Source of the DNA: Flavobacterium sharifuzzamanii
GTDB lineage: Bacteria > Bacteroidota > Bacteroidia > Flavobacteriales > Flavobacteriaceae
Direction of reading: 5' to 3'
DNA length: 64,000 nt
Assembly (NCBI RefSeq): GCF_003254585.1
Contig: NZ_QJGZ01000041.1
Span: 248,001 to 312,000, forward strand
Part shown: positions 8,354 through 17,177 of the stretch, in pieces
Position numbering within the stretch: the first letter of the stretch is position 1
Layout: every line of letters starts with the position of its first letter
Program-made: the position numbers and the translations under genes
The notes under the pieces: model-generated
Seen by the model: only the letters and a program-made list of their open reading frames with translations
Database searches by the model: none
Told to the model about the DNA's origin: nothing

Positions 8354-10219
8354 TTATTCCAATTCTAAAACCAAAGCCGATTTTGGTTCTAAAGTAATTT
8401 CAGAAGCTAAATCGAATGTTTTTCCTGTGATAACATCTTTTCCTGATTTGTAGTTTTTGATGCTTTCTCTAAAACGATTTGTTTTTACAACCTGTTCTTT
8501 TGCATTGTTATTGAAAACTACCATAACCGTTTTATTATCAGTATATCTGAAATATACATACGTGTTATTTTCTGGAATGTAATGTGTCATTTTTCCAAAA
8601 TGAACCGCTTCGTTTGTTTTTCTCCAGTTGAATAATTTTGCACTGAAATCAAAGTAAGCTGCTTGTTCTGCAGTTCTTCCTTCTTTGGTGAAAGCGTTGT
8701 TTTTATCTCCAGCCCATCCGCCTGGGAAATCCTGACGAATATCGGCATCTCCGCCTTTGCCTTTATCACCACCCATTCCGATTTCTGAACCATAATAAAT
8801 TTGTGGGATTCCGCGAACTGTTGCCAATAAAGTCATTGCCAGTTTGTATTTTGGAAGGTCATATTTGAACTTTTCGTTCATACGATCTGTATCATGATTT
8901 TCGGAAAAAACCAAAATATTATTGGTGTTTGGATATAAAAAATCCATTGCAAAATTGTTGTAGAATTTTATCAATCCATTGTCCCAGCTTGGTTCATTTT
9001 CGTTAAAAGCAGAAGTAATCTGACTTTGAAGTGTAAAATCCATTACACTTGGAAGATTTGAATTGTAGTTTTCAATTGCTCCAATTTTACTGTCTTTCTG
9101 CCAAAAAGCTAAATTCGCCTGATTGTGCATCCAGATTTCACCTACAATATTAAAATTCGGATATTCATCTGTAATAGATTTTGCCCAATTTGCCATTGCC
9201 GTTTTATCTGAGTAATTATAAGTATCAACTCTGAAACCATCAAGATTTGCAAATTCAATCCACCAAATAGCGTTTTGAGTTAAGTATTTTGCAACCAAAG
9301 GATTTCTAAGATTCAAGTCTGGCATTGAAGGTACAAACCATCCATCAACACAAACTTCCTGATCTATTTTTGAAGCATGAATATCGGTAATTACTTCACG
9401 ACGGTGATGCGTTTGTGTGAAAGTTTCGAATTGATTGAACCAAGTTTTAGTTGGAATATCTTTCATCATCCAGTGTGTAATTCCCCAGTGATTGGTAACA
9501 TAATCCATAACCAGTTTCATGTTCTTTTTGTGCATTTCTGCCGATAAACGAGCGTAATCGTCATTAGTTCCGTAACGAGGATCTATTTTATAAACATCAG
9601 ATTGTCCGTACGTATGATATGAATGTTGTTTGTCGTTGTCTTCGCATAAAGGCGTGCTCCAGATTGTAGTCGCGCCAAGAGACGAAATATAATCTAGGTT
9701 TTTGATGATTCCTTCGATATCGCCACCGTGACGTCCACTTGGGTCTTGACGGTTTCCTTTTTCAGTTAAAGAAGCATCGCTATCGTTTTTCGGATTTCCA
9801 TTCGCAAAACGATCCGGCATAATTAGGTAAATCAGGTCAGAGGCGTCGTAACTTTTTCGTTCTGCTGAATTTGCTCTTCTTTCTTTAAGAGCATATTTTT
9901 GAGTAAAAGCAACTTTATTTTTGTTTTTGAAAGAGAAAACCAATTCAGAAGCCTTTACGTCTTTTGTGTCTATGGTTACGAAAAGATAGTTTGGATTTTC
10001 TGTTTTCTCAACATTTTTGATTGACACATTATTAGAAACCGAAGCTTCATATTGTGCAATATTCTTTCCGTAGAACATAATCTGCAGTTCCGAATTTTTC
10101 ATTCCTGTGTACCAAAATGGCGGTTCTACTTTTTGGATTTGCGCTTTCGCGGAAGCGGAAAACAACAAAACCATTAGGATTAATCTAAAGATATGATGGT
10201 TTATTTTTAGGCTGTTCAT
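8354..10219 (-). CDS. GH13 cyclomaltodextrinase/neopullulanase-type enzyme (SusA-like)
   Basis: The ATG at 10219 gives 621 residues with a signal peptide (MNSLKINHHIFRLILMVLLF...AKA); the TTG at 10249 would mask it. Residues about 30-120 form the N-terminal immunoglobulin-like domain of cyclomaltodextrinases (VEPPFWYTGMKNSELQIMFY). The GH13 barrel shows DYVTNHWG, DGFRVDTYNY (nucleophile Asp332), VGEIWMH (acid/base Glu361) and SENHDTDRM (Asp443). A C-terminal beta domain completes it. It probably degrades imported maltooligosaccharides in the periplasm, the role of SusA in the Bacteroides starch system. It is downstream of the GH97 gene but a terminator and a long inverted repeat intervene. 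Confidence 0.93.
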   Translation of the reverse strand: MNSLKINHHIFRLILMVLLFSASAKAQIQKVEPPFWYTGMKNSELQIMFYGKNIAQYEASVSNNVSIKNVEKTENPNYLFVTIDTKDVKASELVFSFKNKNKVAFTQKYALKERRANSAERKSYDASDLIYLIMPDRFANGNPKNDSDASLTEKGNRQDPSGRHGGDIEGIIKNLDYISSLGATTIWSTPLCEDNDKQHSYHTYGQSDVYKIDPRYGTNDDYARLSAEMHKKNMKLVMDYVTNHWGITHWMMKDIPTKTWFNQFETFTQTHHRREVITDIHASKIDQEVCVDGWFVPSMPDLNLRNPLVAKYLTQNAIWWIEFANLDGFRVDTYNYSDKTAMANWAKSITDEYPNFNIVGEIWMHNQANLAFWQKDSKIGAIENYNSNLPSVMDFTLQSQITSAFNENEPSWDNGLIKFYNNFAMDFLYPNTNNILVFSENHDTDRMNEKFKYDLPKYKLAMTLLATVRGIPQIYYGSEIGMGGDKGKGGDADIRQDFPGGWAGDKNNAFTKEGRTAEQAAYFDFSAKLFNWRKTNEAVHFGKMTHYIPENNTYVYFRYTDNKTVMVVFNNNAKEQVVKTNRFRESIKNYKSGKDVITGKTFDLASEITLEPKSALVLELE

Positions 10220-10242
10220 AGTTTTTGTTTTTAGTTCGATTT

Positions 10243-10325
10243 CCTGCAAGGTTTCAAAAACCTTGTAGGTATATCAAATTGAGTAAAGTTGTAGAAGACC
10301 TACAAGGTTTTTGAAACCTTGCAGG
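10243..10325. repeat. Inverted repeat with two perfect 28-bp arms
   Basis: Bases 10243-10270 and 10298-10325 are exact reverse complements, separated by 27 bases. Each arm is itself an imperfect palindrome (cctgcaaggttt facing aaaccttgtagg). There is no T-tract, so it is not a standard terminator. It looks like a REP/MITE-type dispersed element in the gap upstream of the GH13 gene. Confidence 0.85.
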
Positions 10326-10341
10326 ACAACTATAAAGGATT

Positions 10342-10380
10342 AAAAAAAAGACAAGTAATTATGGGGGAAAATTACTTGTC
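10342..10380 (-). terminator. Rho-independent terminator after the GH97 gene
   Basis: On the minus strand an 11-bp stem (GACAAGTAATT paired with AATTACTTGTC) is followed by eight Ts. It lies just past the stop of the GH97 gene at 10391 and should end the transporter-pgmB-GH65-GH97 transcript. Confidence 0.85.
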
Positions 10381-10390
10381 TTCAAAAAAA

Positions 10391-12505
10391 TTATTTGTTT
10401 TCAATAATGCTTATCGCATAACCTCCTCCAGGAGCAGAAAACTGAGATAATTTTGATTTGTTTGTTACAGCAATTTTTTTGATAGTATAAGCCTGCGGAT
10501 TAGTTTTGTAATGCGCATCTTTTGCATCAGCATAAATTGTTGCGGTGTATTTTTTACCTTTTTCAAGGAAGCTGAAATCGATGTTTGAAGTACGAGAAGT
10601 TTCTCCGTTTACGTTTCCAACGAACCAGTTGTTTGTTCCTTTTGCTTTACGCGCAACAGTGATGAAATCTCCTGGCTCAGCCTCGATATATTTACTTTCT
10701 GACCAATCTACAGCTACATCTTTAATAAATTGGAATGCATCTGGAAAACGGTTGTAGTTTTCTGGAGTATCAGCAGCCATTTGTAATGGACTGTACATTG
10801 TAACGTATAAAGCTAATTGGTTAGCCAATGTACTGTTTACATGCGATTTGTTTTCAGGATTCATTTTGCTGATATCCATTTCGAAGATTCCCGGAGTATA
10901 ATCCATTGGACCACCAATTAAACGTGTAAATGGTAAAACCGTTACGTGATTTGGTTTAGAGCCTCCAAAAGCTTGGTATTCTGTTCCTCTTGCTGCTTCG
11001 TTTCCAATTAAGTTAGGATAAGTTCTTGCAATTCCTGTTGGGCGAACTGCTTCGTGAGCGTTCACCATAATTTTGTAATCAGCTGCTTTTTCTATAGCGT
11101 ATTGATAGTGGTTTACAATCCATTGGCTGTAGTGGTTTTCGCCTCTTGGTAAAATATCACCTACGTAACCACTTTTTACAGCATCATACCCGTTATCGTT
11201 CATGAATTTGTAAGCAGCATCCATGTGACGCTCGTAATTACGAACAGATCCAGAAGTTTCGTGGTGCATGATGATTTTTACACCTTTAGATTTTGCGTAT
11301 TCGTGAAGACCTTTTACATCAAAATCCGGGTAAGGCGTCAAGAAATCAAAAACATAATCTTTTGAATGTCCAAACCAGTCTTCCCAGCCTTCGTTCCATC
11401 CTTCAACCAAAACAGCGTCGAAACCATTTGCAGCAGCGAAGTCAATGTATTTTTTTACGTTAGCATTGTTTGCACCGTGAGTTCCGTTTGGTTTTGCTTT
11501 CGCGAAATCAGTAACGCCCAATTGAACTGTTGGGTAGTCATTAGTATAAGACCAAGAGCTTTTTCCTGTAATCATTTCCCACCAAACACCAACGTATTTT
11601 ACTGGTTTAATCCAAGAAGTATTTTCAATTTTTGATGGATCGTTTAAGTTGTAAGTCATTTTTGAAGCTAAGATTTCTCTAGCATCATCGCTCACGATAA
11701 TCGTTCTCCAAGGAGAGTAATTTGGAGCTTGCATATGCCCTTTGTCTCCTTTTGCATCTGGAGTTAACCAAGATTCGAAAACCAAGTTTTTATCATCTAA
11801 ATTCAAGTGCATACAAGAATAGTCAATCAAAGCCGCTTCGTGTAAGTTGATGTAAATTCCGTCAGCAGTTTTTAACATCAAAGAAGTCTGAACTCCTGTT
11901 GGTGAAAAAGATTTTTGAGAAACGTTTGCTGTATATGCTTTTTCAGATAAACCTCTAATTTCAGATAATTTTGATTTTGTATAATCGTATTCCTGAGTGT
12001 CATAATCTCCTGGAATCCAGAAAGCAGTATGATCTCCAGTCATAGCAAATTGAGATCTTTCTTCTTTGATTACAAAGTAAGTAAGATTCTTTTGCGCTGG
12101 GAATTCATATCTAAATCCAAGTCCGTCGTCGAATAAACGGAAACGGATAACGATTTGTCTGTCTGTACTTTTTTGGTTTAAAGTTACAGCCAATTCATTA
12201 TAATGATTTCTGATGTGATCTACTTCTCCCCAAACTGGTTTCCAAGTTTCATCAAAAGTTGAAGTCTTAGTATCAGTGATTGTAAAGTCGTTCAACAAAG
12301 ATTTTTTGTCATCTTTAAGTTCAAGACCTAGTTTACTGGTTTTTACAACTTCTTTGTTTTTGTATTTTAAATTGTACGTTGGAGTTCCGTCGTTTTGAAG
12401 AGAAAATTCCATTACGAACTTTCCTTCGGGTGATTTTAATTGCTGCGCTTTTGCAACGGAGCTAAACGCAAACAAAATTAAACTTGCGAAAAATAAGTTT
12501 TTCAT
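10391..12505 (-). CDS. susB: GH97 alpha-glucosidase, SusB-like
   Basis: A 704-residue protein with a signal peptide ending near AKA/QQ. It has the GH97 layout: N-terminal beta-sandwich, a (beta/alpha)8 barrel and a C-terminal beta domain. Glu416 (HHETSG), Glu485 (NAHEAVRPTG) and Glu509 (TEYQAFGG) are spaced exactly as Glu439, Glu508 and Glu532 of Bacteroides SusB as I recall them, with a constant offset of 23. This supports an inverting, calcium-dependent exo-alpha-glucosidase rather than the retaining galactosidase branch of GH97. It would release glucose from maltodextrins in the periplasm. It starts 26 bases after the GH65 gene and ends before a strong terminator. Confidence 0.95.
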   Translation of the reverse strand: MKNLFFASLILFAFSSVAKAQQLKSPEGKFVMEFSLQNDGTPTYNLKYKNKEVVKTSKLGLELKDDKKSLLNDFTITDTKTSTFDETWKPVWGEVDHIRNHYNELAVTLNQKSTDRQIVIRFRLFDDGLGFRYEFPAQKNLTYFVIKEERSQFAMTGDHTAFWIPGDYDTQEYDYTKSKLSEIRGLSEKAYTANVSQKSFSPTGVQTSLMLKTADGIYINLHEAALIDYSCMHLNLDDKNLVFESWLTPDAKGDKGHMQAPNYSPWRTIIVSDDAREILASKMTYNLNDPSKIENTSWIKPVKYVGVWWEMITGKSSWSYTNDYPTVQLGVTDFAKAKPNGTHGANNANVKKYIDFAAANGFDAVLVEGWNEGWEDWFGHSKDYVFDFLTPYPDFDVKGLHEYAKSKGVKIIMHHETSGSVRNYERHMDAAYKFMNDNGYDAVKSGYVGDILPRGENHYSQWIVNHYQYAIEKAADYKIMVNAHEAVRPTGIARTYPNLIGNEAARGTEYQAFGGSKPNHVTVLPFTRLIGGPMDYTPGIFEMDISKMNPENKSHVNSTLANQLALYVTMYSPLQMAADTPENYNRFPDAFQFIKDVAVDWSESKYIEAEPGDFITVARKAKGTNNWFVGNVNGETSRTSNIDFSFLEKGKKYTATIYADAKDAHYKTNPQAYTIKKIAVTNKSKLSQFSAPGGGYAISIIENK

Positions 12506-12531
12506 GTTTTTTGATTTTTAGAGTATTGTAT

Positions 12532-14835
12532 TTAATTTATTTGTACAAATTTACTTGCAATTACAGGATTTCCATTTACGATAATTGTTAAATCTTGATC
12601 GCCGTCTACAGTAAAAGTTGTTTCGTTGTGATTTACAGCTACTTTTAAAATTTGATTTCTGAAATTAATTTTAAAAGAGTAGCCTTTCCATTCTTTTGGG
12701 ATTTTTGGAGAGAAATGAAGCTGGTCATTTTTAACACGCATTCCTCCAAAGCCTTCCACGATACTCATCCATGTACCGGCCATTGACGTGATATGGCAAC
12801 CTTCTTCCACTTCTTTATTATAATCGTCCAAATCCAAACGAGAAGTTCTTAAATAAAATGTATATGCCATGTCCATTTTATCTAAAGCTGCAGCCTGAAT
12901 CGAGTGTACGCAAGGCGAAAGCGAACTTTCATGAACCGTAAATGATTCATAAAATTCGAAATTGCGTTTTAATTCTTCTTTAGAAAAATGATCTTCGAAG
13001 AAATAGAAACCTTGTAAAACGTCGGCTTGTTTGATGTAAGGCGAACGTAAAACGCGATCCCAAGACCATTTTTGGTTAATTGGACGCTGTGAACGATCTA
13101 GATCTTTTACTGGAACTAAATCTTTGTCTAAGAAACCATCTTGCTGTAAATAGATTCCAAGTTTTTCAGAAACTGGGAAATACATATTATCAGCTACTTT
13201 CTTCCATTCTTTGATTTCTTCAGATGAAAGATTTACTTTTTCCAAAACACGTTTGTGATCTGCAGGATATTCTGAAGCTACTTTTTCGATTTGTTCAGCA
13301 GCAAAATCAATACACCATTTTGCAATATAATTGGTGTAGAAATTATTGTTGATGTTGTTTTCGTATTCGTTTGGACCTGTAACTCCAAGAATTACATATT
13401 GATTTTTTTCGTTAGAAAACGAAGCTCTTTGATGCCAAAAACGAGCAATTCCGATTAAAACTTCTAAACCTTTTTCTGGAATATAAGAGTAATCTCCCGT
13501 GTAGCGGTTATAATTATAAATTGCAAATGCAATCGCACCATTTCTGTGGATTTCTTCGTGCGTGATTTCCCATTCGTTGTGGCATTCTTCACCATTCATG
13601 GTCACCATCGGGTATAATGCAGCACCGTTTTTGAAACCTAAATTATCTTTAGCATTTTCAATCGCTTTGTCTAATTGATTGTAACGGTATGTCAACAAGT
13701 TTCTTGCAACTTGTTGATCTTTTGTAGCCATATAAAATGGAATACAATAAGCTTCAGTATCCCAATAAGTCGATCCGCCATATTTTTCTCCAGTAAAACC
13801 TTTTGGACCAATGTTTAAACGAGAATCTTTTCCTGAATACGTTTGGTTTAATTGGAAAATATTAAAACGAATTCCTTGTTGTGCTTTTACATCACCTTCA
13901 ATTGTAATATCTGACATTTCCCAAACTTTTGCCCAAGCATCAATTTGGTTTTGAAGTAAGGTTTCATATCCTAAAGCAACAGCAGATTTGATTACTTTTT
14001 CGGCTCCAGCCAAAGTGTTTTCGTGGTTTAAAGAAACGGTATATCCGCCAATTTTTTGAATTGTTGAGGTTTGCCCTTTTGCAATAATAGTTCCGTAAGT
14101 GTACTGAACTTTATCTACAGTTGAATCTATTGTTGACGGTGAAATATTTGCATTTTCTCCGTTAGCAAAAATCGTATTGTGCATGAAAGTCGTAACCTTG
14201 AAATGCGTTTTGAAAGTTTGAGCCGTTACAAAAGCTTCGTTTGTGCCTTTTTTTACTTCAAGAGGTTCCCAGAATTTTTCTTCCCAGTTGGCATCTTCAT
14301 TGGTTACACCAGCGTCGATATACGGTTTGTAAACGATTTTTGCATCTTTGTTTAAAGGTGTAATATCGTATTTGATCACTCCAGCTTCGTCTAAATCTAA
14401 TGAAAGAAAACGACGAACGTTTACAGCGATTTCAGTTCCGTTTTTTAGAACTGCTTCAAAAGAACGATTGTACCATCCTTCTTTCATATTCAATTCTCTG
14501 CGGAAGTTTCTAACTTCGGTACACGTATTTAAATCAAGGTTTTCCTCGTTGATTTCAATATCAATTCCTATCCAATTTGGAGCATTTAATACTTTAGCAA
14601 AATATTTCGGATACCCGTTTTTCCACCAGCCCACTTTTGTTTTGTCTGGATAGTAAATTCCAGCAATATAACTTCCTTGGAAAGTTTCCGCAGAATAGGT
14701 TTCTTCAAAATTTGCACGCTGTCCCATAGCGCCGTTTCCGATACTAAAAAGACTCTCAGAAGATTTTACTCTCTCTGCATCAAATCCTTCTTCAATAATA
14801 GACCAATTGTCTGGTTTTATATAATCTTGGTTCAT
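12532..14835 (-). CDS. GH65 glycoside phosphorylase, probable maltose phosphorylase
   Basis: The protein has 767 residues, lacks a signal peptide, and is therefore cytoplasmic. The N-terminal sandwich is followed by the helical barrel, with GGSTYWDTEAYCIPF, NEWEITHEEIHRNG, and the GPNEYE motif whose glutamate (Glu490) matches the general acid of GH65 phosphorylases. Length agrees with maltose phosphorylases (about 750-770). The enzyme would split maltose with phosphate into glucose and beta-glucose-1-phosphate. The downstream partner for that product, beta-phosphoglucomutase, is the next gene upstream in the same operon. Kojibiose or trehalose phosphorylase cannot be excluded by sequence alone, but the locus favours maltose. 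Confidence 0.92.
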   Translation of the reverse strand: MNQDYIKPDNWSIIEEGFDAERVKSSESLFSIGNGAMGQRANFEETYSAETFQGSYIAGIYYPDKTKVGWWKNGYPKYFAKVLNAPNWIGIDIEINEENLDLNTCTEVRNFRRELNMKEGWYNRSFEAVLKNGTEIAVNVRRFLSLDLDEAGVIKYDITPLNKDAKIVYKPYIDAGVTNEDANWEEKFWEPLEVKKGTNEAFVTAQTFKTHFKVTTFMHNTIFANGENANISPSTIDSTVDKVQYTYGTIIAKGQTSTIQKIGGYTVSLNHENTLAGAEKVIKSAVALGYETLLQNQIDAWAKVWEMSDITIEGDVKAQQGIRFNIFQLNQTYSGKDSRLNIGPKGFTGEKYGGSTYWDTEAYCIPFYMATKDQQVARNLLTYRYNQLDKAIENAKDNLGFKNGAALYPMVTMNGEECHNEWEITHEEIHRNGAIAFAIYNYNRYTGDYSYIPEKGLEVLIGIARFWHQRASFSNEKNQYVILGVTGPNEYENNINNNFYTNYIAKWCIDFAAEQIEKVASEYPADHKRVLEKVNLSSEEIKEWKKVADNMYFPVSEKLGIYLQQDGFLDKDLVPVKDLDRSQRPINQKWSWDRVLRSPYIKQADVLQGFYFFEDHFSKEELKRNFEFYESFTVHESSLSPCVHSIQAAALDKMDMAYTFYLRTSRLDLDDYNKEVEEGCHITSMAGTWMSIVEGFGGMRVKNDQLHFSPKIPKEWKGYSFKINFRNQILKVAVNHNETTFTVDGDQDLTIIVNGNPVIASKFVQIN

Positions 14836-14974
14836 CTTTTAAATTAGATAATTCGGCAATTTGGTAATTAGATAATTGCCTTGGTTTCTTATTAACTTTT
14901 TACATTCATTTGAGTAATTGCTGCATTAGAATATTTGTCGATGAGAAGAATTATCTCATTGACACATTTTCTAA

Positions 14975-15628
14975 CTATCCAATTAACTCTTCAATAAAGC
15001 TTGTTTCGATTTGGGTGAAATCTTTAAAAATGTGATCAGCTTCATGTAAAATTGTTTCCTCACCAATTCCCACACTTACCATTTCTGCGATGTTTGCTGC
15101 CTGAATTCCGGCAACAGAATCTTCAAATACGATTGAATTTTTTGGATCAATGTTTAATAATTGAGCCGCTTTTAAGAATACTTCAGGATCTGGTTTTGCA
15201 TTGCTAACATCATTTCCGTCAACAATAATATCGAAGTAAGACAGAACCCCTGTTTTTTCTAAAATTGGTCTTGCATTTTTACTGGCAGAACCCAATGCAA
15301 TTCCTTGGTTTTTATCTTTTAATAGTTTTAGAATTTTTAAAACTCCTGGAAGAACCTCACTTTCATCCATGTCAACTAAATAAGATAAGTAGTCTTCATT
15401 TTTTTGAATTAACCATTGATCTTTTTGTTCTTGAGTGGCTTGAACATTTCCTAACCCAAGTATAATGTCTAACGAACGAACACGGCTAACACCTTTTAGA
15501 AGTTCGTTGTCTTCATGTGTAAAATTGATATTTAACGATTTGGCAATTTTCTGCCAAGCCAAAAAGTGGTATTTAGCGGTATCAACGATCACTCCGTCAA
15601 GATCGAATATGAATGCTTTTTTGCTCAT
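14975..15628 (-). CDS. pgmB: Beta-phosphoglucomutase
   Basis: A 217-residue HAD-family mutase. The start AFIFDLDGVIVDTAKYHFLAW holds nucleophile Asp9, general acid/base Asp11, and the TAKYHFLAW cap-entry segment typical of PgmB. Further motifs are GSASKNA, KPDPEVF and VFEDSVAGI. It converts beta-glucose-1-phosphate to glucose-6-phosphate through a beta-1,6-bisphosphate intermediate. Its position between the sugar transporter (18 bases upstream) and the GH65 phosphorylase fits a maltose phosphorolysis pathway. A 139-base gap to the GH65 gene holds imperfect 'ttagataatt' repeats and could hide a second promoter. Confidence 0.94.
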   Translation of the reverse strand: MSKKAFIFDLDGVIVDTAKYHFLAWQKIAKSLNINFTHEDNELLKGVSRVRSLDIILGLGNVQATQEQKDQWLIQKNEDYLSYLVDMDESEVLPGVLKILKLLKDKNQGIALGSASKNARPILEKTGVLSYFDIIVDGNDVSNAKPDPEVFLKAAQLLNIDPKNSIVFEDSVAGIQAANIAEMVSVGIGEETILHEADHIFKDFTQIETSFIEELIG

Positions 15629-15646
15629 TGTATGGAAAATTCTTTG

Positions 15647-17002
15647 TTATGATTTTTGAGTAAAGTCGTCTACGTCTTTTACTTTAGAAACTAAAGCAGC
15701 AGCAATTAGAAAACTAACTCCGCTTGTAACTAAGGCGTAAATAGCGTCTCCGTTGTAAAGGTATTTTACAATTGGACCACCGATTAGAGCATTTACAATT
15801 TGTGGAATAACAACAAAGAAGTTGAAGATTCCCATGTAAACTCCCATTTTTTTAGGTGTAATGGAACCCGCAAGAATAGCGTAAGGCATTGCCAGGATAC
15901 TCGCCCAAGCAATTCCGATTAAGATCATTGGTAGTACAACCCAGTCTTCATTTGGCATGAAATAAATGGAGATTAATCCAATTCCTCCAATGACCAATGA
16001 AAGAGAATGTGTTGCTTTTCTTCCAATTTTTTTAGCGATATAGGGCAAGAAAAACAAAGCGACAATGGCAGAAACTAAGTTGTAAACACCAAACAAAATT
16101 CCAACCCAGTCACCAGCATCTTGATATTGCTGGCTTGAAGTGTCTTCTAACGACAAACCGTAAATATGATGCGCGATTGCTGGAGTGGTAAAAACCCACA
16201 TTCCGAATAATCCGAACCAAGAGAAGAACTGAACCCAACTTAACTGACGCATTGTAACAGGCATTTTTGCAAAATCGGTAAAAATGTCTGTGATTTTTGA
16301 TTTTTCTTCAGAATCAGGAATTGCATCATTTTGTGGATCTTCAAATTTTGCCAATTCTTCTGGTGAATATTCTTTTGTTGTGAATAGCGTAACTAAGATT
16401 GAACCGATTAAAACTGCTGCTCCAATGATGAAAGACAACGTTAGGTTTAACGGAACGCTTCCTGGAACTGTACTGTTTGGCACGCCAAAATATTTCGTAA
16501 GAATGTATGGCAATGCAGAACCAATTACGGCTCCAAAACCAATTAATGAAGTTTGAATACTAAATCCCGCAGTGCGTTGATCTGTTCTTAAATTGTCTCC
16601 GACAAGTGCTCTGAAAGGCTCCATTGCAATGTTGAAAGAAGCATCCATGATCATTAACATTCCCGCTCCAACCCATAAGGCAGGTAAAACAGAAATGAAA
16701 ATGTTAGCCTGCGGCATCAGAATTAATCCTACCGAAGCTAAAACGGCTCCTACTAAAAAGAAAGGTTTTCGTCTGCCGAATCTTCCCCAGGTTTTGTCGC
16801 TATAATGACCAATGATAGGCTGAACTATTAATCCCATAAGAGGAGCAATAATCCAGAACCACGAAAGTTCATGTACATCAGCACCAAAAATTTGAAGAAT
16901 TCTGCTGGCATTTGCATTCTGAAGTGCAAACCCCATTTGGATTCCCAAGAATCCGAAACTCATGTTCCAGATTTCCCAGAAACTTAATTTACGCTTTTCC
17001 AT
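15647..17002 (-). CDS. SLC45-type MFS transporter for maltose/maltodextrin
   Basis: A 451-residue protein with about 12 membrane segments. The N-terminus (KLSFWEIWNMSFGFLGIQMG) and the cytoplasmic loop GHYSDKTWGRFGRRKPFF between helices 2 and 3 are typical of the SLC45/GPH-like sugar:cation symporters found beside alpha-glucan genes in Bacteroidota. It would carry maltose or short maltodextrins from periplasm to cytoplasm, feeding the GH65 phosphorylase encoded downstream. It is the first gene of the operon, preceded by a promoter with an overlapping LacI-type palindrome. Substrate is inferred from context. Confidence 0.9.
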   Translation of the reverse strand: MEKRKLSFWEIWNMSFGFLGIQMGFALQNANASRILQIFGADVHELSWFWIIAPLMGLIVQPIIGHYSDKTWGRFGRRKPFFLVGAVLASVGLILMPQANIFISVLPALWVGAGMLMIMDASFNIAMEPFRALVGDNLRTDQRTAGFSIQTSLIGFGAVIGSALPYILTKYFGVPNSTVPGSVPLNLTLSFIIGAAVLIGSILVTLFTTKEYSPEELAKFEDPQNDAIPDSEEKSKITDIFTDFAKMPVTMRQLSWVQFFSWFGLFGMWVFTTPAIAHHIYGLSLEDTSSQQYQDAGDWVGILFGVYNLVSAIVALFFLPYIAKKIGRKATHSLSLVIGGIGLISIYFMPNEDWVVLPMILIGIAWASILAMPYAILAGSITPKKMGVYMGIFNFFVVIPQIVNALIGGPIVKYLYNGDAIYALVTSGVSFLIAAALVSKVKDVDDFTQKS

Positions 17003-17015
17003 TATCGTAATTTGT

Positions 17016-17047
17016 GAAAATTATACGATAAGCGCTTTGCTTATCAA
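17016..17047 (-). promoter_or_regulatory. Candidate promoter of the transporter-pgmB-GH65-GH97 operon
   Basis: On the minus strand TTG (17047-17045) is followed after 21 bases by TAATTTTC, one mismatch from TAnnTTTG. The predicted start of transcription is only a few bases before the ATG at 17002, so the leader would be very short. The palindrome at 17027-17045 fills the spacer. Confidence 0.5.
17027..17045. promoter_or_regulatory. Candidate LacI-family operator in the transporter promoter
   Basis: GATAAGCGCTTTGCTTATC has 7-bp inverted arms around GCTTT. Inside it is the 8-bp palindrome AAGCGCTT with a central CG, a hallmark of LacI-family operators. It lies between the -33 and -7 elements, where a bound repressor would block polymerase. 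A LacI-family gene is encoded 175 bases away. Confidence 0.55.
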
Positions 17048-17177
17048 AACTTTGTTTCTTTCGAAGTAAAACTAAAAGCCTTGACGGGCGTAAAATTATA
17101 AATTATTTTTTTATATATACTAATAAAAAAAGCATAAATATTTTTTCTGGCTTTAAAAAGTGTTGATTTTAAGGTTT

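Noticed and set aside
10243..10325. Possible transcription terminator
   Set aside because: Long perfect stems but no T-tract in either direction; the true terminator is at 10342-10380.
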